A stretch of DNA of 34,673 nucleotides from Verrucomicrobiales bacterium (GTDB lineage: Bacteria > Verrucomicrobiota > Verrucomicrobiia > Verrucomicrobiales > DEV007), in contig JANQVJ010000021.1 of NCBI GenBank assembly GCA_030730365.1, forward strand, positions 1 through 34,673. Direction: 5' to 3'. Shown here in pieces: positions 1 through 8,162 of the stretch. Below the pieces are notes generated by a model. It was not told the DNA's origin and did no database searches. It saw only the letters and a list, made by a program, of their open reading frames with translations. Made by a program: the position numbers and the translations under genes. Every line of letters begins with the position of its first letter. The first letter of the stretch is position 1.

Positions 1-2621
1 TTCTTCGCGGGCGCTTTCTTCGCGGGCGCATCCCCTTCGGCGGCGACCTTTTTCTTGGCTGGTTCGCGAGGCGGAAATTCCCAGCCGAGCATGCGCTTGC
101 CTTTGACGTTGCAGGTCAGGGAAGCCTGGAAGGGGCGGCCCTTTTTGCTGATCCACTTATCAATGAGATCGGTCTTGCCCTGGGTGAAATACTTGATGGC
201 CTGCTCGCGCGGAATCTCATACTTGCACATCTCGCGGGCGAGACGCGCTTTGCAGCCGGCGCCGGAAACCCGATTGCTGCAAATAAAACTGCCGGGCGTC
301 TCGTAAATGGTGCCTCCCTCGCAGGCGGGGCAGGGGCAGAGTTCGTTCCCGGGGCGGACCGCCTCGGCTTCGAGCTCTTCCTCGGGCGTTTTCTCGAAGA
401 CGAAGGCAGCTTTGAAACCGGTCTTTTTGTCCTCCTGCAGCTCGATCGCAGCGTCGAAGGGCAGTTTAAATCGATTCACGAAACCGGTGAGGGGGCCGAC
501 GTGTTTGGTCGTGAGGAGGGTCTTTGCCTCCTCGACGGAGAAGGGACGGCTCGCGACGACCTTGGAAAGCGAGAATTTGCAGTCGGGCTGGCGGCATTTG
601 TAGCGGCCGTCATCCTGGCTCAGCGTGGGGGCCCCGCAGACAGGACAGGGGACAGGGAACTCGGGCCATTCACGCTCGACCGCGCTGCGGGCGTAGTTGC
701 GCGCCGTCTCGACGACGTTACCGGTCATCGCTTTGACCTCCCGCATGAAAGTGGGACGGTCGAGGCGGCCCTGCTCCATTTGCTTGAGCTTGTATTCCCA
801 CTCACCCGTCATCTCGGGCGAGGTGAGGATGCCTATCTCCATGTTGCGGAGCTGCTCGATCAGGCGCATCCCGCGGGTCGTGACGAAGAGATCGCGACCG
901 TCGCGGGTGATGTATTTGTCGAGGATAAGTCCCTCGATCGTCGCCGCACGGGTCGCGGGGGTGCCGAGGCCGCGTTCGGACATGGCGTCGCGCAGGTCCT
1001 CATCGTCGACCCGCTTGCCCGCCGTCTCCATGGCGGAGAGCAGAGTGCTTTCGTTGTATCGGGCCGGCGGACGGGTCACTTTCTCGAGAGCGACGACCTT
1101 CTCGGTAGAGGCCGATTCGCCCGGCTTCACCGGTACGATCTGGCGGTCGCCGTTGGAGCGTTTGCCATCGTCCTCTTCGTCGTCGGAGATCGCGGCAGCA
1201 GCGGGAACGCCTACATTCTTGCCGTAGACGGCGAGCCATCCGGCTTCGACGAGGACTTTGCCTTCGGTCTTGAAGATGTCGTCCCCGATGCGGGAAAGAC
1301 GGGTCGTGTTCTCGAACTCGGCCTGGGGGTAAAAGGCGGCGATGAAACGGCGCGTCACCATGTCGTAGAGCTTCTGCTCGGCCTCGTCGAGGCTCTGCGG
1401 GATCTCGCCGGTGGGGATGATGGCAAAGTGATCGCTCACTTTGGCGCCGTTGAAGACACGCTTGTTGGCTCCCGTGACCCAGCGGTTTTGCAGCGCCTTG
1501 GCGGCGTGCCCGGGCATGTCGCTGAGGGCGCGGCCCGAAGATTTGGAGATCTTTTCGAGCGTCGCGGTGGAGGTGGGGACGTAGTCGTCGGGGAGGTAGC
1601 GGGAGTCGGTCCGCGGATAAGTGAGGGCCTTGTGTCGCTCATAGAGGGACTGGGCGAGCTGCAGGGTGCGGCGAGCGGAGAAACCGAAACGACCGTTCGC
1701 CTCGCGCTGAAGACTGGTGAGGTCGTAAAGCTGCGGCGCGATCTGGCTGGTGGGCTTTTTTTTCTCCTCGACGATCGCGGTCTTACCCTCGCAGCGGGCG
1801 ACGATGGCGTCAGCGAGTTCTTTGTTCCAGAGTCGCTCGGCGCGGGCGTGCGGCTTTTCTTCGGATTTTTTGTAGGACGGGTCGAACCATCGTCCCGCAT
1901 AGGTCCCGGCGGCGACGCCGAAGGTGCCGTGGACTTCGAAGTAGTCTGCGCTGACGAAGTCTTCGATCTCCTGCTCGCGCTCGGCGAGGAGGGCGAGGGT
2001 GGGGGTCTGGACCCGGCCGACCGGCGTTTTGTTGAATCCGCCGAACTTGCTGTTGAAGGCGGTCATCGCCCGGGTCGAGTTGATCCCGACGAGCCAGTCG
2101 GATTCGGACCGGCAATAGGCGGCATCGGCGAGCGGGCGCATCTCCTCATCGCTGCGGAGGTGGCCAAAGGCCTCTTTGATCGACCCGTCCGTCATGGACT
2201 GCATCCAGAGACGGCGGACCGGCTTCTCGATCTCGGCGAACTGCACGATGTAGCGGAAGATGAGCTCTCCCTCGCGCCCGGCATCACAAGCGTTGATTAA
2301 CTCGGTGACGTCCTTGCGCTTCATTAGCTTCTTGAGCACCGTAAGCCTCGACTTGCCACCCTTTTGCTCGCTCGGTTCGAGGGCAAAGACGGTCGGGAGG
2401 ACGGGGAGGCAGTCAAAATTCCACGGCAGATTCTTGCCCTCGGCAGTCGTCGGGAGCGCCTGCTGGACGAGGTGACCGACGGCTGAAGAGATGATGTAGC
2501 GGTCGTTTTCGTAGAAATCTTCCGCCTTTTCGAACCTCCCGATGGCGGGGTCTTTGCCGAGGACGCGGGCAAGGTCGTTGGCGACACTTGGCTTTTCTGC
2601 GATGATGAGGGACTTCGACAT
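1..2621 (-). CDS. topB: DNA topoisomerase III (type IA), 3' end cut by window edge
   Basis: Type IA topoisomerase that cuts and passes single DNA strands. Translating the minus strand from the ATG at 2621 gives at least 873 codons without a stop; the window start truncates the C-terminus. The N-terminus, [16 protein letters not shown], is the Toprim start typical of TopB rather than Top[11 protein letters not shown] (about residues 109-118) is the acidic Toprim motif. [18 protein letters not shown] and [11 protein letters not shown] are family motifs, the latter carrying the catalytic Tyr335. The C-terminal part has Cys clusters resembling topoisomerase zinc ribbons (CPVCG...CRQPDC near 640-570; CPCPAC...C...C near 345-215). 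It ends in a Lys/Ala-rich tail (PAKKAPAKK) still open at base 1. It lies 55 bp downstream of dprA on the same strand, so the two are probably co-transcribed. The class call is firm; the true end is unseen. Confidence 0.93.
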   Translation of the reverse strand, partial: MSKSLIIAEKPSVANDLARVLGKDPAIGRFEKAEDFYENDRYIISSAVGHLVQQALPTTAEGKNLPWNFDCLPVLPTVFALEPSEQKGGKSRLTVLKKLMKRKDVTELINACDAGREGELIFRYIVQFAEIEKPVRRLWMQSMTDGSIKEAFGHLRSDEEMRPLADAAYCRSESDWLVGINSTRAMTAFNSKFGGFNKTPVGRVQTPTLALLAEREQEIEDFVSADYFEVHGTFGVAAGTYAGRWFDPSYKKSEEKPHARAERLWNKELADAIVARCEGKTAIVEEKKKPTSQIAPQLYDLTSLQREANGRFGFSARRTLQLAQSLYERHKALTYPRTDSRYLPDDYVPTSTATLEKISKSSGRALSDMPGHAAKALQNRWVTGANKRVFNGAKVSDHFAIIPTGEIPQSLDEAEQKLYDMVTRRFIAAFYPQAEFENTTRLSRIGDDIFKTEGKVLVEAGWLAVYGKNVGVPAAAAISDDEEDDGKRSNGDRQIVPVKPGESASTEKVVALEKVTRPPARYNESTLLSAMETAGKRVDDEDLRDAMSERGLGTPATRAATIEGLILDKYITRDGRDLFVTTRGMRLIEQLRNMEIGILTSPEMTGEWEYKLKQMEQGRLDRPTFMREVKAMTGNVVETARNYARSAVEREWPEFPVPCPVCGAPTLSQDDGRYKCRQPDCKFSLSKVVASRPFSVEEAKTLLTTKHVGPLTGFVNRFKLPFDAAIELQEDKKTGFKAAFVFEKTPEEELEAEAVRPGNELCPCPACEGGTIYETPGSFICSNRVSGAGCKARLAREMCKYEIPREQAIKYFTQGKTDLIDKWISKKGRPFQASLTCNVKGKRMLGWEFPPREPAKKKVAAEGDAPAKKAPAK

Positions 2622-2676
2622 GGGACGGGGAAAAATAGGCTGCGGAGACACGGAGTGCCCCGTTTTAAGGGAAAGG

Positions 2677-3834
2677 TCAACTTGCTTTCGTGAAGTATTT
2701 CCCCGGCAACTGCTTCACGAGGCTCTTTAATTCAAGCTGCAGGAGGGCCGCACCGACCTTTCCTGCGTGGTTCCCGGTCGCTTCGCAGAGGCTGTCGATC
2801 GTCGCGTTTCCCTGCTCGAGTTCGGCGAGGATATGGCGCTCGATCTCGCTCAACTCGATCTGGCGTTTCGGCTTTTCGGGGGAGGTCAATGAAGTTTCGG
2901 AAGAGGTTCCGGAGCGGCTGGCAAAGAGGGACTCGGGCTCGAACTCAAGGCCGAGAGAGTTGATTTCCATTCCCAGTTCATCAATGACATCCTGCGCGCC
3001 GCAGACGAGGGTCGCCCCTTGCTGGATGAGACGGTGGCAGCCCTCGGAGGTGGGGCGATCAATCGGTCCGGGCACGGCGAAGACGGTGCGGCCCTGCTCC
3101 AGCGCCTGGTTGGCGGTGATGAGAGAGCCGCTGCGGACGGGCGCTTCCACGACGAGGAGTCCCTGCGACATGCCGGCGACGATGCGGTTACGCAGGGGAA
3201 AGGACTGTTTATCCGGCACGTAGAGCACGGGGAACTCAGAGAGCACCGCACCGTTCTCCGCGATCCGGTCGGCGAGGGACTGGTTTTCAGGCGGGTAGAC
3301 ATTGCCAATGCCCGAGCCCAGCACGGCGATGGTGCGGCCATTTGCCGCGAGGGCAGCCTCGTGCGCGGCGGTGTCGATCCCGCGGGCGAGACCACTGATG
3401 ATACAGAAGCCGGCCCGTGCGAGCTGGAAGCTGAGCTTTTTGGCCTGCTCTTTCCCGTAGTGGGTCGTGCGCCGCGACCCGACCACCCCGATCGCGGCAG
3501 CATCTCCGGGGAGGAGAGTCCCCTTCATATAAAGGAGGAAGGGCGGATCGTGAATCGTGCGGAGCGCCCCGGGGTAGTTCGCATCGTCGAGGGTGACAAG
3601 GGAGATGCCGTGATCGGCGATGCGTCGCTCTTCTTCGGCGAGGTCGATGCGGTTTTCCCAATCCCCGATTTGCTCGGCCATGTCTTCCCCGATACCCGGG
3701 ACCATGATGAGTTCGCGCTGCTTTGCCCCGAGGATAGCCTGCGGTGTTCCAAAGTGATCAAGAAGCCGCCGCACCCGAATCGGGCCGATGCGGGGCAGGA
3801 GATTGAGTGCGAGATACGCTTCCCTGGGCGTCAT
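2677..3834 (-). CDS. dprA: DNA-processing protein DprA/Smf
   Basis: Single-stranded DNA-binding protein that in known systems loads RecA onto incoming DNA during natural transformation. 385 aa, normal for the family. An N-terminal helix-hairpin-helix-like segment ([17 protein letters not shown], residues 13-29) is followed by the Rossmann-like DprA core, with [45 protein letters not shown] and SEFP motifs. The C-terminal ~60 residues ([16 protein letters not shown] onwards) look like the winged-helix domain found in longer DprA proteins. The start is well supported: AAGGAGG (minus strand, bases 3841-3847) lies 6 nt before the ATG. The gene heads a probable dprA-topB operon and is transcribed away from the sulfotransferase. 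No other competence genes are visible. Confidence 0.96.
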   Translation of the reverse strand: MTPREAYLALNLLPRIGPIRVRRLLDHFGTPQAILGAKQRELIMVPGIGEDMAEQIGDWENRIDLAEEERRIADHGISLVTLDDANYPGALRTIHDPPFLLYMKGTLLPGDAAAIGVVGSRRTTHYGKEQAKKLSFQLARAGFCIISGLARGIDTAAHEAALAANGRTIAVLGSGIGNVYPPENQSLADRIAENGAVLSEFPVLYVPDKQSFPLRNRIVAGMSQGLLVVEAPVRSGSLITANQALEQGRTVFAVPGPIDRPTSEGCHRLIQQGATLVCGAQDVIDELGMEINSLGLEFEPESLFASRSGTSSETSLTSPEKPKRQIELSEIERHILAELEQGNATIDSLCEATGNHAGKVGAALLQLELKSLVKQLPGKYFTKAS

Positions 3835-3856
3835 GGCTAACCTCCTTACGCGAGAT

Positions 3857-3874
3857 CATTTGAACAGTCAAATG
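3857..3874 (-). promoter_or_regulatory. Perfect palindrome in the dprA leader
   Basis: CATTTGA, a four-base spacer ACAG, then TCAAATG: a perfect 7-bp inverted repeat 9 nt upstream of the dprA Shine-Dalgarno sequence. It could be an operator or an mRNA hairpin in the leader. There is no T-run, so it does not look like a terminator. The function is inferred only from position. Confidence 0.35.
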
Positions 3875-4010
3875 GGAAATGAATCTTCGTCGCATGGTTA
3901 AGTGTTGAACTACATACGGTTTGTCTGGGGCTCTGTCTTGCGCGTGCGCGCCCGGACATTTTCAAGTCGCGCCCCCCGGCAAGTCCGGCTAAGATCGGTT
4001 CCACGTTGTT

Positions 4011-5180
4011 ATGGGGGAAAAATGGACTTTGGAATCGGCTGCCCGTGAGAAGGCTCCGGGACTGCACCCTTTTGCGGGAGCGCGCTTGCGCGTTTTCCTG
4101 CGTCATGCGCTGCTCACGCCGGGGCTGGATCCGCGGACGCGATACCAGCGTTTGATAGCCTGGGTGGGGCAGGTCCTGCGTTTCCCGCTCGCCTTGATCG
4201 AAAAGGTGAAATACGGCGCGGAAATACGACGGGAGAAGCTCGTGAAACCGCCCATTTTTCTCATCGGACATTGGCGTAGCGGCACGACGCACCTGCACAA
4301 TCTAATGAGCCGCGACCCGCAGTTCGGCTTTCTCAAGTTCTCGGAGACAGCCATGCCAATGGACATGCTGGGGCCAAAGGTGCGGATCGCCCGCCGCATC
4401 ATCGATAGGGCCCTGCCGAAGACGCGCGGTTACGACAACGTGAAGCTGGCCCTCGACGAGCCGCAGGAGGAGGAGATGGCTCTGGGAAACCTCAATCCGA
4501 TCGGCTATTACAGCATTTATTATCTGCCGCAGGACATGGACGGGCACCGCGACCGTTCGCTGTTCTTTGAGGGTGTCAGTGCGGGGGCGTTGCGGCGTTT
4601 TAAGAAGAACTACGAGTTCCTCATCCGCAAGGTCAGCTACGTGAAAGGGGGGCGGCAGCTGCTGTTTAAGAATCCGCCCTCGACGACACGGATGGAGATG
4701 ATCCTGGAAATGTACCCGGACGCCAAATTCATCCACATCGTGCGCAATCCCTGGCCGGTCTTCAGCTCGACCTGCGGGAAGTTTCCGCGTCTCTTTAATG
4801 CCTTCGCCTGGCAGCCGTTTCAGGACGTGGACATTCCGGGCTTCACTCTCGAGACCTATGAACGACTCATGCGGCGCTATCTGGCGGATCGAGAAAAATT
4901 GCAACTCCCTGAAAATCAGCTTGTAGAAACCACTTATGAAGCGATAACGGCTAATCCGCTCGGGGAGATCGGGCGTATTTATAATCAGCTCGGGATCGGC
5001 GGGAAAGAAGCCGGCCTGCGCGAAATAGCGGAGTATGTCGGCACGCTGAAGGGCTACAGCCGCAACGTCCACCGCATCGCCCCCGAACACGCCGAAGCGA
5101 TCCGCGAACGATGGGGGTTTTCCTTCGAAGCGTGGGGATACCCGATCGAGCCGCCGGAGGATATTGCGGTTAGCGGTTAG
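4011..5180 (+). CDS. Sulfotransferase family protein
   Basis: Predicted PAPS-dependent sulfotransferase of the Sulfotransfer_3 type; the acceptor cannot be told from sequence. 389 aa, no signal peptide. The 5'-phosphosulfate-binding loop is clear at residues 83-94 (FLIGHWRSGTTH). The 3'-phosphate-binding segment is FIHIVRNPWPVFSS, with Arg245. FKNPPSTTRMEMILEMYPDAKF lies between them, as in the family. The start is the ATG at 4011; no strong ribosome site is seen. It is divergent from dprA, and the same strand later carries lpxB, so a surface glycan or lipid could be the substrate, but that is only context. The last five codons (AVSG and stop) lie inside a tandem heptamer repeat. Confidence 0.85.
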   Translation: MGEKWTLESAAREKAPGLHPFAGARLRVFLRHALLTPGLDPRTRYQRLIAWVGQVLRFPLALIEKVKYGAEIRREKLVKPPIFLIGHWRSGTTHLHNLMSRDPQFGFLKFSETAMPMDMLGPKVRIARRIIDRALPKTRGYDNVKLALDEPQEEEMALGNLNPIGYYSIYYLPQDMDGHRDRSLFFEGVSAGALRRFKKNYEFLIRKVSYVKGGRQLLFKNPPSTTRMEMILEMYPDAKFIHIVRNPWPVFSSTCGKFPRLFNAFAWQPFQDVDIPGFTLETYERLMRRYLADREKLQLPENQLVETTYEAITANPLGEIGRIYNQLGIGGKEAGLREIAEYVGTLKGYSRNVHRIAPEHAEAIRERWGFSFEAWGYPIEPPEDIAVSG

Positions 5181-5200
5181 CGGTTAGCGGTTAGCGGTTG
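5166..5200 (+). repeat. Tandem heptamer repeat GCGGTTA, five units
   Basis: Four perfect GCGGTTA units and a fifth ending in G run from 5166 to 5200. The array overlaps the last codons and the TAG stop of the sulfotransferase gene. Because the unit is 7 bp, a change in copy number shifts the frame, but the TAG inside the array would still end translation within a few codons. Confidence 0.85.
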
Positions 5201-5294
5201 CCTCGGGGGGGGCGAAGAGGAGAAGAAGGGCCTGCCCTTCGAAGCTTTAGCGAAGAAGGGTTGAGAAGCGGGAGTGATTCCGTATGTTCTTTTT
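5201..5294. other. Purine-rich spacer with small hairpin upstream of the HicB-like ORF and lpxB
   Basis: Purine-rich spacer. GAAGGGC, CT, GCCCTTC at 5225-5240 is a perfect 7-bp inverted repeat, and CTTCG at 5238-5242 is matched by CGAAG at 5251-5255. No T-run follows, so a terminator is not supported. No clear promoter is visible. Confidence 0.4.
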
Positions 5295-5438
5295 ATGGAT
5301 GCTGATGTTGAGCTCGAAGGAGACGGTCGCTGGATCGCGGCGGTGGCGGAGATTCCGGCTGCGCTGGTTTATAGGGCGACGCGGGATGAGGCTATTTCGG
5401 CTGTCGAGGCGCTCGGAGAAGCAACTTTTTCCGCTTGA
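5295..5438 (+). CDS. HicB-like antitoxin-type mini-ORF (orphan)
   Basis: A 47-residue reading frame not overlapping the conserved part of any other gene. The translation resembles the short HicB-type (COG1598-like) fold: an acidic strand, then DGRWIAAVAEIPAALVYRATRDEA, then ISAVEALGE. In known HicB proteins this core reads roughly DGRW-AEVPELPG-V-YG-TREEA. The typical N-terminal strand is short here, and no C-terminal DNA-binding domain or HicA partner follows. The stop at 5436-5438 lies 7 nt before the proposed lpxB start, so the two may be translationally linked. No good ribosome-binding site precedes the ATG. It could be a free-standing HicB-like domain protein or a decayed antitoxin. Confidence 0.5.
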   Translation: MDADVELEGDGRWIAAVAEIPAALVYRATRDEAISAVEALGEATFSA

Positions 5439-5445
5439 GAGGATT

Positions 5446-6579
5446 TTGAAATCGCTCTTTCTCATCTCAGGCGAGATCAGTGGGGACACCCACGGGGCGG
5501 CGCTGATGGCGGCTCTCCCGAAGGTGGGGGAGTGGCGGTTTGCGGGCCTCGGCGGTCCGGAGATGCACGAACTCGCGCCGGAGGTGGAGAACTGGCTCGG
5601 CGAGGCGGCGGTGCTGGGGCTCTGGGAGGTGTTGAAAAAATACGGCTACTTTCGCCGCAAGATGGAGGAAACGGTCGCGCGGATCACAGAGCTCGCGCCC
5701 GATGGAGTTGTCCTGATCGATTACCCGGGTTTCAACCTGCGGCTCGCGAAGCGCCTGCGCGACAGTGGCTACACGGGGAAGTTGCTCTACTACATCAGCC
5801 CCCAGGTCTGGGCCTGGAAAAAGGGACGCATCAAGACGATGGCGGAGCTGCTCGATCTGATGATCTGCATTTTCCCGTTCGAAAAGGAACTCTACGAGGC
5901 CTCGGGGCTGAGGACGATCTTCGGGGGGCATCCGCTCGTGGATTCACTCGAGGAGGTGAAAGGGCGCGCGCTCGTTCGCGAGGAAAATCTCGTCGCCCTG
6001 CTCCCCGGTTCGCGGGAGCGGGAAATCGCGGCGCTTTTCCCCCCCATGCTCGAGGCGGCGGCGATCTTGCGGGAGCGGCATCCGGAACTGCGTTTTGCCA
6101 CGACAGGGGCGACGCCGTTGCTGACGGAACGACTGCGGGAAATGGTGCGCGAGGCGGGCCTGAGCGAGGTCGTTTTGGTGGGGGAAATGCCCAGCCACGA
6201 GATCATGCGCCGGGCGATCGTCGGGGTGGTGGCTTCGGGCACGGCGACGCTCGAGGCGGCCTGTCTCGGGCTGCCCTATTGCCTCACCTATAAAGTGGCG
6301 TGGCTTACCGCGCAGGTGGCACGGCGGGTCATGTCGGTGAAGTATCTCGGGATCGTCAATGTCATCGCGGACCGCGAGGTCGTGCGCGAACTTTTGCAGG
6401 AAAAGGCGAACGGTGCCGCTCTCGCGGCAGAACTGGAAAGGCTTCTGAGTTCGCCGGAGGCGCGTGAGCAACTGCGAGGCGAACTGGCCGATGTCGTGGC
6501 CGGACTCGGTGAGGGCGGGGCCCATTTGCGCGCGGCGCGTGCGGTTCTCTCTGTCTGGAGCGTAAGCACTACGGTATGA
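5446..6579 (+). CDS. lpxB: Lipid-A-disaccharide synthase
   Basis: GT19 glycosyltransferase that joins UDP-2,3-diacylglucosamine to lipid X to give the lipid A disaccharide, at the inner face of the cytoplasmic membrane. The open frame reaches back to 5284, but homology begins at KSLFLISGEISGDTHGA. I therefore place the start at TTG 5446 (377 aa, the usual LpxB length), with a GAGAGGA just upstream. The 54 extra upstream codons are Arg-rich and overlap the HicB-like ORF in another frame. Family motifs are SGEISGD, FAGLGGPEM, LIDYPGFNLRLAK, YYISPQVWAWKKGR, FGGHPL, LLPGSREREI and SGTATLEAACLGLP. The 3' end overlaps the next ATG by 4 nt (ATGA), implying coupling with the M28 peptidase. Its presence says the cell makes lipopolysaccharide. 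Confidence 0.93.
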   Translation: MKSLFLISGEISGDTHGAALMAALPKVGEWRFAGLGGPEMHELAPEVENWLGEAAVLGLWEVLKKYGYFRRKMEETVARITELAPDGVVLIDYPGFNLRLAKRLRDSGYTGKLLYYISPQVWAWKKGRIKTMAELLDLMICIFPFEKELYEASGLRTIFGGHPLVDSLEEVKGRALVREENLVALLPGSREREIAALFPPMLEAAAILRERHPELRFATTGATPLLTERLREMVREAGLSEVVLVGEMPSHEIMRRAIVGVVASGTATLEAACLGLPYCLTYKVAWLTAQVARRVMSVKYLGIVNVIADREVVRELLQEKANGAALAAELERLLSSPEAREQLRGELADVVAGLGEGGAHLRAARAVLSVWSVSTTV

Positions 6580-7607
6580 AAGAGGGAGCTTTGATTCGTT
6601 TTTTGATTGTCGCCCTTCCGGCGGGCTTGTTAACCCTGGGAGTCTTTTCGATGGTGAATACCCAGTTTTACGACAAGGAATCGCAGCTCGATCCGAATGA
6701 AGAGATCCGTCTCGATGCAGCGGCGCTGAATCGACGGCCAGTCAGCCGTGATGATCTCGGTAAATCCCTCGAGATCCTCGCGACCCGGATCGGCGAGCGG
6801 CATCTCGGCAAGCCCGAATCACTCGAGAGTGCTGCGGTGTGGATCGAGTCCAGTCTGGGCGGGGCTAATCTCGGGTATGTCGTGGAGCGCCATCCTTATG
6901 AAGTCGAGGGGAAGACGGTGCGCAACCTCGTCGCCGAGCTCCCCGGTCGCGAGCGACGCGACGAGATCGTCGTGGTCGGCGCGCACTACGACACGGTGCC
7001 CGGTAGTCCGGGAGCCAATGACAATGGCAGCGGGATCGCCGCGCTGATCTCGCTCGCGCGGGCTTTTGCGGGGGAGGCGCAGGGACGGACGGTGCGCTTC
7101 GCCGCGTTCGTGAATGAGGAGCCGCCCTACTTCCAGACCGAGGCGATGGGGAGTCTCGTTTATGCCAGGGCCTGCCGCGCCCGGCAGGAAAAGATTGTCG
7201 CGATGCTCTGCCTCGAAACGATAGGGTATTACTCGGACAAGGAGGGGAGCCAGAAAATCCCGCCGGGGCTGACGGATGAGTTTCCGACGAAAGGGAACTT
7301 TCTCGCCTTTGTCGGGGACGAGGCGTCGCGCTTTCTCGTCGATTCGGCGAAGTCGGCTTTTCGAAAAGGTTCTTCGATTCCAGTGATGGGAGGCGTTTTT
7401 CCGGCGGATGTGTCCGGCGTGGGTTGGTCGGATCACTGGTCGTTCTGGCAGGCGGGATTCCCCGCCGTGATGATCACGGACACGGCGCCCTACCGATATC
7501 CGCATTACCATCTTGCGACGGACACGGTTGATAAAATCGATCTCGAAAAGCTCGAAGACGCGACTCGTGGGATCAAGGCGATCATCGATGCGCTCGCGAA
7601 TCCGTAA
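6576..7607 (+). CDS. M28-family zinc aminopeptidase-like protein, membrane-anchored
   Basis: Predicted dinuclear-zinc metallopeptidase of the M28 clan. 343 aa with one N-terminal hydrophobic segment (about residues 7-26), an uncleaved anchor or signal, so the catalytic domain should face the periplasm. Metal and catalytic residues are visible: His137 in VVGAHYDTVPG, Asp149 in GANDNGSG, the Glu pair 181/182 in FVNEEPP, and a C-terminal His near 312 in PHYHLATDT. DVSGVGWSDHWSFWQAGFPAVMITD matches the substrate-side segment of the family. The ATG overlaps the lpxB stop, so translation is probably coupled. The substrate is unknown; the link to lipid A synthesis may only be positional. Confidence 0.88.
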   Translation: MKEGALIRFLIVALPAGLLTLGVFSMVNTQFYDKESQLDPNEEIRLDAAALNRRPVSRDDLGKSLEILATRIGERHLGKPESLESAAVWIESSLGGANLGYVVERHPYEVEGKTVRNLVAELPGRERRDEIVVVGAHYDTVPGSPGANDNGSGIAALISLARAFAGEAQGRTVRFAAFVNEEPPYFQTEAMGSLVYARACRARQEKIVAMLCLETIGYYSDKEGSQKIPPGLTDEFPTKGNFLAFVGDEASRFLVDSAKSAFRKGSSIPVMGGVFPADVSGVGWSDHWSFWQAGFPAVMITDTAPYRYPHYHLATDTVDKIDLEKLEDATRGIKAIIDALANP

Positions 7608-7616
7608 GCGGGAATG

Positions 7617-7683
7617 GCAGCGGAGCATGCCAATGTTCCTGCCGGATGCTCCGGCCAAGGGGAACTCTGGCGAGTTCCGCTAC
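7617..7683. repeat. REP-like hairpin cluster between convergent genes
   Basis: Three hairpins lie between the M28 peptidase and panD. (i) GCAG, stem CGGAGCAT, loop GCCA, stem ATGTTCC at 7617-7639, with one G-T pair. (ii) GCCGGA, TGC, TCCGGC at 7641-7655. (iii) GGAACTC, TGGC, GAGTTCC, GCTAC at 7661-7683, which on the minus strand reads GTAGC, GGAACTC, GCCA, GAGTTCC. Units (i) and (iii) face each other, as REP elements do in BIMEs. CGGAGCAT at 7621-7628 can also pair perfectly with ATGCTCCG at 7646-7653. The GTAG head plus palindrome is the known signature of REP sequences mobilised by RAYT transposases; no RAYT gene is in the window. Confidence 0.65.
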
Positions 7684-7694
7684 GGGGGCGCCCC

Positions 7695-8069
7695 TCACTC
7701 CGCCGTCAATATCATCCCGGCGCGTTCGCTGAGAACTTCGGCGATTCCGTTTTCACGGTTGCAGAGGATGACCTTCGGCTTGATCGGTTTGTCGGTGATC
7801 TCGAAGCCCATGATGATGACTTTTTCCCCCGCATTGATGAGGTGGGCGGCGGCGCCGTTGATCCCGATGACTCCCGAGCCCGCTTCACCTTCGATGACGT
7901 AAGTCTCGAGCCGGGCCCCGGTCGTGGCACTGACGACGAGGACTTTTTCCCCGACCCAGAGACCGGTCGCCTCGATGAGATCCTGGTCGATCGTGATGCT
8001 GCCGACGTAGTCGACATTGGCCTCGGTGACCGTCGCGAGGTGGATTTTGGATCGGAGGAGGCTGCGCAT
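7695..8069 (-). CDS. panD: Aspartate 1-decarboxylase
   Basis: Pyruvoyl enzyme that makes beta-alanine from L-aspartate for pantothenate and coenzyme A. From the ATG at 8069 the product is 124 aa and begins MRSLLRSKIHLATVTEAN. The open frame extends 19 codons upstream, but those lie before the conserved start. The self-cleavage site is DYVGSITID, Gly23-Ser24, where Ser24 becomes the pyruvoyl group. NGAAAHLINAGEKVIIMGF and PKVILCNRENGI are conserved family segments. It is convergent with the M28 peptidase and lies 93 bp downstream of glpK on the same strand. No other pantothenate genes are near. Confidence 0.95.
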   Translation of the reverse strand: MRSLLRSKIHLATVTEANVDYVGSITIDQDLIEATGLWVGEKVLVVSATTGARLETYVIEGEAGSGVIGINGAAAHLINAGEKVIIMGFEITDKPIKPKVILCNRENGIAEVLSERAGMILTAE

Positions 8070-8162
8070 GAAGTGAGTGCCAAGGTTTCGCAAAAACCGC
8101 GCAATTGCAAGAGGCCGTTGCCGCACGGTTCTATCGTATGACGGAGATTTACCGACCTCCTT

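Noticed and set aside
501..2300. Long plus-strand open frame (599 codons) antisense to topB
   Set aside because: Low-complexity Gly/Val/Arg/Asp translation with no family motifs; the opposite strand has unbroken TopB motifs. Long antisense frames are expected in GC-rich DNA.
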